64,000 nucleotides of DNA, from positions 2,790,001-2,854,000 of the forward strand of contig CAVPVD010000007.1 of assembly GCA_963709155.1 (NCBI GenBank). The letters are read 5' to 3'. Shown here one piece after another: positions 1 to 7,848 of the stretch. Source of the DNA: Bog-159 sp963709155 (lineage in GTDB: Bacteria > Acidobacteriota > Terriglobia > Bryobacterales > Bryobacteraceae). A program made the translations under genes and the position numbers. The first letter of the stretch is position 1; every line of letters begins with the position of its first letter. The notes under the pieces were generated by a model. The model searched no databases. It was not told the DNA's origin and saw only the letters and a program-made list of their open reading frames with translations.

Positions 1-4
1 GCGC

Positions 5-691
5 GTGCCAGCGGCTGCCGCATTGATTTGCGTGGGATGCCTCATCGCTGGCGCCGCCATGTCCGGCTCCAACCGCGACGCTCCCCGCACCGACAGCATC
101 TACTATGGCCTGGACACCGATAGCGGCAAAGCCATCTGGTTCAGCCTCGACCGGCAGGTGGACGAGTGGACCGCGCATTATCTGGGCGACAACCCCGCGC
201 ACGCCGCCTTGCAACAATTCGTGCCTTTCACCGCGTGGCAATACCTGACTCACGAAGCGCCGGGCGTCCCCGCGCCTGCGCCTTTGGTGGAGCGGCTGGA
301 CGGCGCGCCCAACGAGTTGCATTTGCGCGTGAGTTCGCCGCGTGAGGCCCCGCGCGTGTACCTCTATGGCGACGAGCGCAACCCGGTGCTGGAGGCCAGC
401 GTGAATGGCGCGGCCATCGACGCCGCGAAGGCTTTCACCGGTCTGAAACCCGGCCAAAAGGCTTACGCCTACCGGCTGCAGCGTTGGGGACTCTGCTATT
501 TCAACGTACCCAAGCAGGGCATCGAACTGCGCATGCGCCTGCGCGATCCGGCCGCGGGATACCGGATGGAAGTCATCGATCAATCTTACGGCATCGGCTG
601 GCTGCCGGGAGCCACCCTGCGTCCTGAGAGCATGATTCCTTGCCCGCTCATGATGGACTCCGTGTGGGTGCGCAAGACATACACGTTTTAG
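5..691 (+). CDS. C-terminal part of a probable M28-family peptidase (5' end outside window)
   Basis: The reading frame is open from the window edge to a stop at 691, so the visible start is probably internal and the gene begins upstream. The fragment opens with a hydrophobic stretch (residues 5-20) that looks like a last membrane helix, then a soluble domain containing YYGLDTDSGKAIW and VDEWTAHYLGD. From memory these resemble the C-terminal extracytoplasmic domain of large membrane-bound M28 aminopeptidases of acidobacteria. No catalytic zinc-ligand motif lies in the visible part, so the assignment rests on the C-terminal domain alone. A different membrane protein with the same domain cannot be excluded. 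Confidence 0.45.
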   Translation: MPAAAALICVGCLIAGAAMSGSNRDAPRTDSIYYGLDTDSGKAIWFSLDRQVDEWTAHYLGDNPAHAALQQFVPFTAWQYLTHEAPGVPAPAPLVERLDGAPNELHLRVSSPREAPRVYLYGDERNPVLEASVNGAAIDAAKAFTGLKPGQKAYAYRLQRWGLCYFNVPKQGIELRMRLRDPAAGYRMEVIDQSYGIGWLPGATLRPESMIPCPLMMDSVWVRKTYTF

Positions 692-765
692 CGCCTGCCG
701 TCATCCGCCCCGGCGTATGCTTGGGGACATACTTCCGTATAGGCCGTGAGAAGAAGCGGCGCCGC

Positions 766-812
766 GAAGAGGACTTGAACCGCCACCCCCTTGCCAGAAC
801 TAGAGAATCTGA
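766..812 (-). pseudogene. tRNA-Leu 3'-half relic
   Basis: About 47 bases match the T-arm, variable arm and 3' anticodon stem of the intact tRNA-Leu at 1388-1474, with shared blocks AGAGGACTTGAACC and AGAACTAG and only a few substitutions. Outside this block the similarity stops and no acceptor or D-arm pairing can be formed, so it cannot be a functional tRNA. It lies about 620 bases from the intact copy in the same orientation. Such tRNA 3'-end copies are typical scars of tRNA-targeted integration, but simple decay of a duplicated tRNA is also possible. Confidence 0.55.
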
Positions 813-969
813 AGCCAAAACTGGCGATATCGCCGCCCCGTTTCGCCCGTTTTCGCGTGCTGGTCACATTCCGGTTTACAGCACCAGATGCCTTCATCCG
901 ATTTTCCTTGCGAAGTTTTTTGCGCGCTCAAATCCGGGGCATGTACAATATCAGACATCGCTGAATTGT

Positions 970-1251
970 CTATTTCTTTTTGCCAGAGGGAAGAGTTTGG
1001 CCCTGGAATGTCGTACTGACGTCGAGGGTCGGTTCAGATTCGAGTCGTTCGATGATAAGTTGGCAGATTTGAGTCTTGTTCGGAACCATTCGCAAATGGA
1101 ACGGACCGAAGGTTATCATCTCAAGAGTGATCTTGCCGTTGAATCCGGCATGGATGGTGGGTGCGGTGAGATGGATGATGATCCCAATACGGGCAAGCGA
1201 GCTGCGACCTAAGAACTCACTGTCGAAGAGGCCCTGTGGAAACGGTACAGG
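970..1251 (-). pseudogene. dcd: dCTP deaminase C-terminal relic
   Basis: Translating the minus strand from a TGA at 1254-1252 to a TAG at 972-970 gives about 93 residues that read as the C-terminal half of a dCTP deaminase: GRSSLARIGIIIHLTAPTIH, then HAGFNGKITLEM, a QICQLIIERLE strand and the terminal FQGQTLPSG. Dcd converts dCTP to dUTP in dTMP synthesis, and GRSS plus the following HAG/E segment belong to its active site. The N-terminal half is missing: the frame is closed by a stop and no start is seen. It lies between the tRNA relic and the intact tRNA, so it may be cargo left by a lost element, or an old host copy. It is probably not expressed. Confidence 0.7.
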
Positions 1252-1387
1252 TCACGTATAAGGTTTTTGACATTTCGTTTCCGGCAGGCTGCAACCACGA
1301 TACTTCAATTTGTAGCGTGTTTCAATAGGGCATACGCTATAAAATGTGGTGCGATAGCAGATTTCCCTGCTAGCTTATTGAAAACAT

Positions 1388-1474
1388 TGGTGCGGATGAG
1401 AGGACTTGAACCTCCACTCCCTTGCGAGAACTAGAACCTGAATCTAGCGCGTCTGCCAATTCCGCCACATCCGC
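1388..1474 (-). tRNA. tRNA-Leu (anticodon CAG), CCA encoded
   Basis: The minus strand folds into a class II tRNA. The acceptor stem GCGGATG (1474-1468) pairs with CATCCGC (1398-1392), followed by discriminator A at 1391 and an encoded CCA at 1390-1388. The anticodon loop TTCAGGT sits between stem halves CTAGA and TCTAG, giving anticodon CAG. The long variable arm and the GTTCAAGTCC T-arm are typical of tRNA-Leu. It is 87 bases with CCA. It stands alone, downstream of the alpha-galactosidase on the same strand. Confidence 0.95.
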
Positions 1475-1544
1475 ACAATTTGGTTGGGCTTACCCCATTT
1501 TTTCAGGCGCAGCCTCAGAAGTCAAATTGCCCTAACGTTTTGCC

Positions 1545-3704
1545 CTAACGCCCCGGCCCCTCCGCCGTCAACTCGATAACCGCCGCGCGGCCCTCCGCAC
1601 TCAGCTTCACCGGCAGCCCCCTGCCCATTAATTCCATGGCGCTAAAGCTGCCCATCGGATGCCCGTCGCCGCTCACGCGATATCGCCCCGCCCTCAGCCC
1701 CCGCAATCGAAATATCTGCTGCTCGTCGCTGTGGCCCAGCCGATACGCCAGCACCACGCTCCGCTGTCCATCCTGCGAGCAATACTCTATCGCCATCCAT
1801 CCCCGCGGATCGTCGTGCGCCGGCTGCGCGGTCAGATGATAAACGTCCGCGCCATCGATCACCATACGCAAACGTTTATACATGGAAATGTTCGCGGCGG
1901 CGCGTTCGCGCAACTCCGGGCTCCAGTCCGGAATCCGGCTGGACACGCCGAACTGCCCGTTCATCGGCACGCGAAACATGAAATCCCACCAACCGGCCGG
2001 TTTCGCCGCGTCCACATGGCCGTGATCGTCGTCGCCCACCATCCAATGATTACAGACCTCCGGCGCGAACTCCACCGTGCAGCCATACGCCAGTTGAGCG
2101 GACGCCATGGGCGTCACCACGTCCGAAAGCCACGTAGTGTGGGCATGCGCCAGAATCCCGAGGTCGAACCGCAGCCCGCCGCTCGCGCAGCTTTCGACAA
2201 TCAAGCCGGGATGCGCCCTGCGCAGTTCATCCAGCCAGCCGTAATACGCCTTCACGTGCCGGTAGAGGACATCGCCGTTGCGCGCAAAGCCCGACGGATC
2301 GAAGCGCTCGCCGGCATCGATGTTGTAGTCGATCTTGATCCAGCCCAACTGGTAGTCGCGGATCAGGCGGTCCACTGTGGCGCGCGCCCACTCACGCACA
2401 TCGTCGCGCGCGAAATTCAACGGATGCCGCTGATCCTTCAAAATCGGCGCGCCGTCACGAGCCAGGAACCAGTCCGGATGCGTCCGCGCCAGTTGCGAGT
2501 CGATACCCGCGTTTTCAATTTCCACCCATAGCCCGAACTTCATTCCCTTGCCGCGGACATAGCGCGACAGGTCCGCGAGTCCGTTTGGGAACTTCGCCGC
2601 GTTCACCTGATAATCGCCCAACTCGCGCGACCAGTCTTTCTTCACATACCAGCCGGAATCCACCACGAAGGCTTCCACGCCGATTTGCGCCGCCACATCC
2701 GCGGCACGCTCCAACTCCGCGGCCGAAACGTTTTCCGCGTAGGGATACCAGGAGTTGAATTGCACCAGAAGCGGATCGCCGTCGGGCCGGCGCGGGATTA
2801 CATGCCGCCGTTGGTGCCGATGCAACTGGTTCGCGGCATCGTCCAGATCGCCCGCCGTCGCGGTGAAGGCCGCTTCGGGCAGTTCAAACGAAGCCCCCGG
2901 CGGCAGCGTCAGCGCACCGCCGGAATCGAAGCGCATCCCCAACTCGGCCGCCAGGCCCAACTGGTTGGGGCGCGTGCGGTCTCCACCCGGATCGCGGCCG
3001 AAGCGCATCTGCCAGTTGCCCGACCAGGCCAGTTGCGCCATATAAAAGACCCCGCGATCCCGATCGCGCAGTGCGAACCACGACGCATAGCCGTTGGTGG
3101 ATCGCCCGCGGTCCGCGGTGAACACGCGCTGCCCAATCGACAACGGCTCGGTGGACAGTTGCCGTTCCTGTCCCCAGCCGCCCCATAAATAGGTCAAATC
3201 GTAGCCGCTGGCCGGCAGGCGCCACGCAAGCGACGGCAGCGAATCGATATGCAGCGCGCGCGGCCCGCGATTGGTGGCGAGCAGCCGCCGCGTGATGACG
3301 CCGTCGCCCTCCACCCGGTAAATCGCTGCGATTTCAAGGGGAAGCCGGCGGTGCTGGTATACCAGCGCGAGTTGGTTAGGCAACTCCGGCTTTTCTACGC
3401 GGACCAGTTGCAGATCGTCTGGGCCGAATCGCTCACCGTCGACCGCACCCGAGATATCGGCGGTAGCCGCCGCGGACTCCGGGGTGGGCGCCGGCCACGT
3501 CCGCCCGGCGGGACCGAAATAATCGAAGGCGACACCCTCGCCCGCGCGCCGCAGCCGGTATTCCACCGGGCCGCTACGTAACGTCCACCGCTGCCCCGCG
3601 GGATCGTATTGCACGCCGTCCGGGACATCCTGAAACTGTGCGGCTAATAACAAGCCGGGCAGCGTCGCCAGACACGCGCTGCAAAGGGTGGTCAAACTGA
3701 GCAT
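1545..3704 (-). CDS. Secreted alpha-galactosidase, glycoside hydrolase family 36/27-like
   Basis: Clan GH-D alpha-galactosidase, predicted to release terminal alpha-linked galactose from oligosaccharides or plant polymers outside the cytoplasm. The TIM-barrel core shows FVVDSGWY, GLWVEIE, the nucleophile motif WIKIDYN, and ESCASGGLRFD followed by WLSD holding the likely acid/base Asp. The N-terminal half is the beta-supersandwich typical of GH36. I place the start at 3704 because the protein then begins with a convincing signal peptide (MLSLTTLCSACLATLPGLLLAA). The frame is open 47 codons further upstream, but that extension is Arg-rich and not signal-like. About 719 residues, normal for the family. 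No sugar transporter adjoins it, so it appears to be a stand-alone scavenging enzyme. Confidence 0.88.
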   Translation of the reverse strand: MLSLTTLCSACLATLPGLLLAAQFQDVPDGVQYDPAGQRWTLRSGPVEYRLRRAGEGVAFDYFGPAGRTWPAPTPESAAATADISGAVDGERFGPDDLQLVRVEKPELPNQLALVYQHRRLPLEIAAIYRVEGDGVITRRLLATNRGPRALHIDSLPSLAWRLPASGYDLTYLWGGWGQERQLSTEPLSIGQRVFTADRGRSTNGYASWFALRDRDRGVFYMAQLAWSGNWQMRFGRDPGGDRTRPNQLGLAAELGMRFDSGGALTLPPGASFELPEAAFTATAGDLDDAANQLHRHQRRHVIPRRPDGDPLLVQFNSWYPYAENVSAAELERAADVAAQIGVEAFVVDSGWYVKKDWSRELGDYQVNAAKFPNGLADLSRYVRGKGMKFGLWVEIENAGIDSQLARTHPDWFLARDGAPILKDQRHPLNFARDDVREWARATVDRLIRDYQLGWIKIDYNIDAGERFDPSGFARNGDVLYRHVKAYYGWLDELRRAHPGLIVESCASGGLRFDLGILAHAHTTWLSDVVTPMASAQLAYGCTVEFAPEVCNHWMVGDDDHGHVDAAKPAGWWDFMFRVPMNGQFGVSSRIPDWSPELRERAAANISMYKRLRMVIDGADVYHLTAQPAHDDPRGWMAIEYCSQDGQRSVVLAYRLGHSDEQQIFRLRGLRAGRYRVSGDGHPMGSFSAMELMGRGLPVKLSAEGRAAVIELTAEGPGR

Positions 3705-3725
3705 CAGTTTTAGGATAAACTGATG
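3702..3725. promoter_or_regulatory. Perfect 9-bp inverted repeat over the alpha-galactosidase start
   Basis: CATCAGTTT and AAACTGATG form a perfect inverted repeat separated by six bases. The left arm contains the complement of the proposed ATG (3704-3702). No T-run follows, so it is not a terminator. The arrangement could be an operator for a dimeric repressor, or an mRNA hairpin that hides the start codon. Function is inferred only. Confidence 0.4.
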
Positions 3726-3877
3726 TAGAAGCTGCCCGCCTCGAGAACCGATTCTGGTTTTCCGGCGGCGCGGCCGTGAGCCGCAAAAACGACATTCGAG
3801 CGCCACGCGGGTTGCGTGGCGTCTGACGCGATTGCCACCCGGCAACTCCGGAGTCGAGCGCCTCAGAAGGAAGTTAA

Positions 3878-4654
3878 ATGGAAGACAAACTCAAACTGGC
3901 CGTGTTTATCGACTTCGATAACATCGAGATCGGCGTCAAATCCACCCTGCACAGGGAATTTGACGTGGCCGCCGTACTGGATGCGCTGAAGGAACGCGGT
4001 GAAATCGTCACCTGCATCGCCTACGCCAACTGGGGACGGCAGGAAGTCGCCACCCGCGCCATGACGGAACATGCCGTGCAAATGGTTCAGCGCGACCCAT
4101 CGCCGCGCGGCGATAAGAACGGCGCGGATATCAACCTGGCGCTCGATGCGCTGGAAATGGCTTTTACGCACGATCACATCAATGCGTTCGCCATCGTCAG
4201 CGGGGACAGCGATTTCATGGCCCTGCTCAACAAATTGAAACAATACGACAAGCGTGTGTTCGTGCTTGGCGGAAAAGCCTTCACCAGCACCATCCTGCAA
4301 AAAAACTGCCACGAGTTCATCAGCTATGAATCGCTGCTGGACGAATTGAAGTCGTCCCCGCCGCCGGCGCCCCGGGCCGCCTATCAGCCCTCCAGCCAGC
4401 AGCGCAGTCGCAGCCGCAGCCGCAGCGGGGCCCGCAGATGCACCGGCGTCCGGCGCCGCTCGATCTTGCCCAGGCGATGCCTTTGGTGGAGCGCGCCCTG
4501 CAGGCCCTGGAGCGCCGCAGCGTCCGCCCGCAATTGGGATTGCTCAAATCCACCATGCTGCAGCTCGATTCGGCATTTAGCGAAAAGGCCTACGGCTCCG
4601 GTTCCTTTACCGATTTCGTGGAAAAGCTGCAAAAAGCCAATTACGTGCACGTAA
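3878..4654 (+). CDS. NYN-domain (LabA/DUF88-type) nuclease-like protein, N-terminal part of a frameshifted NYN-LOTUS gene
   Basis: Residues 1-150 form a NYN domain, a PIN-like ribonuclease fold, with conserved acidic motifs FIDFDNI, DKNGADINLALDAL and SGDSDFMALL. It probably acts in RNA turnover or processing. After about residue 170 the frame turns into an artificial-looking RSRSRSRS run. The natural continuation, a Gln/Pro linker and a LOTUS domain, is found in the -1 frame at 4438-5187. A one-base slip near 4400, in a CAGCCG-rich stretch, would join the two into one protein of about 436 residues. The last ~85 residues of this entry are therefore probably not native. A ribosome-binding AGAAGGAAG lies upstream of the ATG. 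Confidence 0.8.
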   Translation: MEDKLKLAVFIDFDNIEIGVKSTLHREFDVAAVLDALKERGEIVTCIAYANWGRQEVATRAMTEHAVQMVQRDPSPRGDKNGADINLALDALEMAFTHDHINAFAIVSGDSDFMALLNKLKQYDKRVFVLGGKAFTSTILQKNCHEFISYESLLDELKSSPPPAPRAAYQPSSQQRSRSRSRSGARRCTGVRRRSILPRRCLWWSAPCRPWSAAASARNWDCSNPPCCSSIRHLAKRPTAPVPLPISWKSCKKPITCT

Positions 4655-5187
4655 CCGGCGGCGAAGGCCGTTACATGATTAAGCGCATCGGCGCGGGCGG
4701 GCCCGAAAAGTCCACCGTGAAGCCCGAGGCCGCCCTGCCCGTCCTGCGGGATGTGCTCGAAACCCACCGCATGGAGGTGGACGAGGGCGTCACATCCGAG
4801 GCGCTGGCCGAGTGGGTGAAGCAGGAACACCCCGATTACGACTGGAAACAATATGGTTTTCAGGAGTTCAGCGAACTGCTGAACTATGCCCAGGACAAGC
4901 TGGTGGTGCGCATCAACCCGGATGAGGAGAAGGGTCTCATGGTGTACCTGGGTCCCGAGTTCCATCCCCCCGCGCCGCCCGAGCCCGAGCCGGAGCCGAT
5001 CGTCGAAGAAGAAATTGAGGAGCCGCAGCCCATCGTGGCCGGTCAGCCCACCGCGGCCGGAATCATCCCGGACGTGGAGCCCCCGTCGCGCGGCCGCACC
5101 ACCCGGAAGAGCTCTGGAACCCGGTCCGCGGGACCGCCGAAGAAGCGCGCTCCACGGCGCAAGAAGGTCGAACCACCCCAGGAATGA
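4438..5187 (+). CDS. OST-HTH/LOTUS-domain part of the frameshifted NYN-LOTUS gene
   Basis: This frame holds two LOTUS-like winged-helix segments (around residues 10-85, with LLKSTMLQLD and GRYMIKRIG, and around residues 95-170, with WKQYGFQEFSELL). They are followed by a Pro/Glu-rich linker and a strongly basic tail rich in Arg and Lys. LOTUS domains bind RNA, often G-rich RNA, and in bacteria commonly follow a NYN domain in the same chain. The apparent ATG is only the first methionine after the break. In this frame the preceding codons read SQPQPQRGPQ, a natural linker that joins the upstream NYN domain. Either the gene is truly broken or one base is wrong near 4400. Confidence 0.75.
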   Translation: MHRRPAPLDLAQAMPLVERALQALERRSVRPQLGLLKSTMLQLDSAFSEKAYGSGSFTDFVEKLQKANYVHVTGGEGRYMIKRIGAGGPEKSTVKPEAALPVLRDVLETHRMEVDEGVTSEALAEWVKQEHPDYDWKQYGFQEFSELLNYAQDKLVVRINPDEEKGLMVYLGPEFHPPAPPEPEPEPIVEEEIEEPQPIVAGQPTAAGIIPDVEPPSRGRTTRKSSGTRSAGPPKKRAPRRKKVEPPQE

Positions 5188-5321
5188 CCGGCCGCATTTT
5201 TTTCGAAGCAAAGCCAAATTGCGGGGTCGCGCGAATCCGCCGCCGGCCCCGTCTCCCGGACAGAGCGGCCTGAAGCTATCCCATGACAACCTCCCTCGGG
5301 GATTTCCAGGACCTAAATTGG

Positions 5322-5352
5322 TTTGCGCTTCAGCGGTCCGGTCTGATACTAT
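5322..5352 (+). promoter_or_regulatory. Candidate sigma-70-type promoter for the RRM gene
   Basis: A TTGCGC-like -35 box (5323-5328) and a TACTAT -10 box (5347-5352) are separated by 18 bases and lie about 70 bases before the RRM start. The -10 matches consensus at four of six positions. Supported by position and spacing only. Confidence 0.35.
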
Positions 5353-5422
5353 CTAGGTGGCAGAGCGGAATCCTTCCCTTGAAGTGCCACAAATCCAACC
5401 AACGGAGTAAACAAATCACTGA

Positions 5423-5803
5423 ATGAATTTCACTGTTTTTCTAGGCAACCTGCCCACGTGGGTCACTGCCGACGACATTAAAGCGTGGCTAACCGCCGAG
5501 AATCTGGTCGCGGATTCGGTTAAAGTCATCCGCAACCACGAAACACAAGAATCCAAGGGCTTCGCATTTGTGGAAGCGCCTACCGCCGACGAGATGCAGG
5601 CGATCATCCGCCGCTTCGATCGGGCCCCTCTGGAAGACCGGCTGTTGCGGGCCAATCCGGCGCAGCCTTCCAAGGGCAAAGACAGCAAACCGGTGACTTC
5701 CGCGGAGCGCCCCATCCAGCAACGCAACGGACGCAAACCGCGGCGCGGCAAGGATGCTGCTCCCAAAACCGCTTTTGGCGCCGAACTGGCAAAGGCATTA
5801 TAG
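5423..5803 (+). CDS. RRM-domain RNA-binding protein
   Basis: A single RNA-recognition motif occupies residues 1-80. RNP2 is VFLGNLP near residue 5 and RNP1 is KGFAFVEAP near residue 48, each with the aromatic residue that stacks on RNA bases. The tail is basic and disordered (KPRRGKDAAPK). Such small single-RRM proteins are common in cyanobacteria and acidobacteria and are thought to act as RNA chaperones or cold-response proteins. It is a separate unit with its own candidate promoter. A GGAG lies 15 bases before the ATG, somewhat far, but no other start fits the domain. Confidence 0.88.
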   Translation: MNFTVFLGNLPTWVTADDIKAWLTAENLVADSVKVIRNHETQESKGFAFVEAPTADEMQAIIRRFDRAPLEDRLLRANPAQPSKGKDSKPVTSAERPIQQRNGRKPRRGKDAAPKTAFGAELAKAL

Positions 5804-5937
5804 AACGGGTCCCGGAACGAGCCGGGCCGCAACGTGTTCTCCCCCACACCTGTGAAGCGCAGTCACAGCCCGCACTCATTTAAGTTGTTCAATTGCAGCG
5901 GTTTCCTTTTGGCCAACCATATGCATCGCTCCCGCCC

Positions 5938-7194
5938 ATGAGATTCGTCTGGCTCGCCTCGATTTTGTGGAGCAGCCTGCTCCTGGCCGGCAGTCCGGAA
6001 CAGGACATGAACGTCAACACGCGCTATACGGTGGAGAGCGTCGACATTGCCGGCGACAATCCCGCAGGCATCAGCACCGGCCTGCGCAGCGAGTTGACCC
6101 GGCTGGTTGGAGCCAAGCTGAATCCGGCGGCCCTCGATGATCTCGCGATGCGCATCCGCCGCGAATTGCACGTGCGCGCCGTCACCCATCGCCTTTTGCG
6201 GGGCCAGAAGCCGGAACACGTGCGCGTGGTTTTCGACGTGCGCGGCACACCCGCGAAATTCGAAGTCTCCGTTCCCAAGCTCGTGTATCGTTCCGACGGG
6301 GGAACCAGCGGGCTGGCGGAGGGCATCGCCACCGTGGGTTCGCAGTCTTTCATGGTGGGAGGCGTCAGCGACGGCGACAACCTGGCGGAGCGCTACACCG
6401 GCATCGTGGCCCGCTACCAGGACAATCGCCTGATAAGTGATCGCATCCGGTTCCGCCTCGATTTCGAGAGCTACCATGACCAGTGGAGTCCGGCTACCAT
6501 TAGCGCGTTGGATCAGGCTGGCGCGCAAGACGATACCTCCGAGATCTACCGGAGCCGCCAGAATATTGAGCCCCTCGTCACTTTTGTACTCTTGAAGGGC
6601 GCTCCGGGGACCTTTAACCTCACCGTGGGCACCAGTTTTGAACGGTTTCAACCGCAGTTTCCGGCCGCGCGATCGGAATCCGCTAACGCGATGGTGACTA
6701 CTCTGCGCTATCATCGCCGCGTCGAGGGTTCCGGCGCCAACCAGCAAGAATGGGACGCAGGTTATAGCCTGCGGGCGGCCACCAATCTCCTAGGCAGCGA
6801 TTTTGCCTATGCCCGTCACCAGGGGGATGTTCAATACGTCTACTCCTGGGGCCGCAACCAGGTGCTGGAAGACCTGACGGCCGGCGTGATCACCGGGCAA
6901 GCGCCCTTATTTGAACGCTTTATAGTAGGGAACAGCACTATGCTTCGCGGATGGGACCGGTTTGAACTGGATCCGCTGGGCGGCAATCGCGTGGTGGCGA
7001 ACACCCTGGAGTACCGGTACCGCCTCCTCGATGTTTTCTATGACAGTGGTGCAATATGGGATGAGGGCCAGACGGCCGTCTGGCGGCATTCGCTGGGTTT
7101 CGGCGTACGGCAGAACGGTATGTATGCAGCTCTGGCCTTTCCGATCAAGGAAGGCCATATCGAACCGGTTTTCATGGTGGGCATGAACTATTGA
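5938..7194 (+). CDS. Omp85/BamA-like outer-membrane beta-barrel protein
   Basis: I start at 5938 because it yields a signal peptide (MRFVWLASILWSSLLLAG). Residues ~30-105 resemble one POTRA-like domain (TRYTVESVDIAGD). The rest alternates like a 16-strand barrel and contains STMLRGW, the counterpart of the conserved (V/I)RGF loop-6 motif, followed by FYDSGAIWD and a strand-like C-terminus ending VFMVGMNY with an aromatic last residue. At 418 residues with a single POTRA-like region it is shorter than BamA and closer to small surface-antigen (D15) proteins. It probably inserts in the outer membrane, cargo unknown. It is the first gene of an operon with the next three. Confidence 0.75.
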   Translation: MRFVWLASILWSSLLLAGSPEQDMNVNTRYTVESVDIAGDNPAGISTGLRSELTRLVGAKLNPAALDDLAMRIRRELHVRAVTHRLLRGQKPEHVRVVFDVRGTPAKFEVSVPKLVYRSDGGTSGLAEGIATVGSQSFMVGGVSDGDNLAERYTGIVARYQDNRLISDRIRFRLDFESYHDQWSPATISALDQAGAQDDTSEIYRSRQNIEPLVTFVLLKGAPGTFNLTVGTSFERFQPQFPAARSESANAMVTTLRYHRRVEGSGANQQEWDAGYSLRAATNLLGSDFAYARHQGDVQYVYSWGRNQVLEDLTAGVITGQAPLFERFIVGNSTMLRGWDRFELDPLGGNRVVANTLEYRYRLLDVFYDSGAIWDEGQTAVWRHSLGFGVRQNGMYAALAFPIKEGHIEPVFMVGMNY

Positions 7195-7848
7195 ATGGCG
7201 CGAGCCAAAGCGGATAAAGCGAGCCGCGACCTAAAGGAAGCGGTAACGATCAGCCGCAGGTACTGGCTTCTGGCCGGTATGGCTATACCTGCGTCTCGCC
7301 TCTGGTCCGCCGAGCGCCTAAGCGTGACGTGGGATGGCGACGATCTGCACGTGGCCGCCCCCCAATTGCATTTTCTGGCCGGTAAGCCGCTGGATCGCCT
7401 GAAAGACGGCGCGGCAGTGGTGTTCCTGACCCAGTTGACGCTGACCACCGACAACTTTACGACCAGCTTGCGGCGCACGCCCGAGCGCTTCATTTTCAGC
7501 TACGACCTGTGGGAAGAGAAATTCTCAGTCACGAAGCTGGGCGAAGGGCAGCGCACGGTCGCGCACCTGTCCGCGGCGGCCGCGGAAGCCTGGTGCCTGG
7601 ACAACGTGGCCATCAGTTCCACAGGTCTGCCGCAGGATCGCCCGTTTTGGTTGCGGTTCGAACTCCGCGCCGCCGAGCCCAAAGACGAAGCCGCCGTGAT
7701 TGGCGAATCTGGCCTGAACCTGACCCGTCTCATCGAGATTTTCAGCCGCCGTCCGCGCGATCAGCAGCCGCAGTGGATCGCGGACGCCGGGCCCCTGCGC
7801 CTGGGCGACCTCAAACGAATGGTGGGCCGCGCCGCGCGAATGCTGTGA
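7195..7848 (+). CDS. DUF4390-like exported protein of the NtrY operon
   Basis: The ATG follows the stop of the barrel gene without a gap. Residues 20-45 contain SRRYWLLAGMAIPASRL, which resembles a twin-arginine signal and would export the protein. The mature part has short beta strands (VTWDGDDLHVAAP, FSYDLWEEKFSV) resembling DUF4390, a family often found next to NtrY-type kinases. The role of the family is unknown. Position suggests it contributes to envelope sensing with the adjacent kinase. The last codons overlap the kinase start (GTGA). Confidence 0.55.
   Translation: MARAKADKASRDLKEAVTISRRYWLLAGMAIPASRLWSAERLSVTWDGDDLHVAAPQLHFLAGKPLDRLKDGAAVVFLTQLTLTTDNFTTSLRRTPERFIFSYDLWEEKFSVTKLGEGQRTVAHLSAAAAEAWCLDNVAISSTGLPQDRPFWLRFELRAAEPKDEAAVIGESGLNLTRLIEIFSRRPRDQQPQWIADAGPLRLGDLKRMVGRAARML

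Noticed and set aside
640..1212. Long open frame on the plus strand after the M28 fragment
   Set aside because: It runs across the tRNA relic and antisense to the dCTP deaminase relic and has no family-like sequence.
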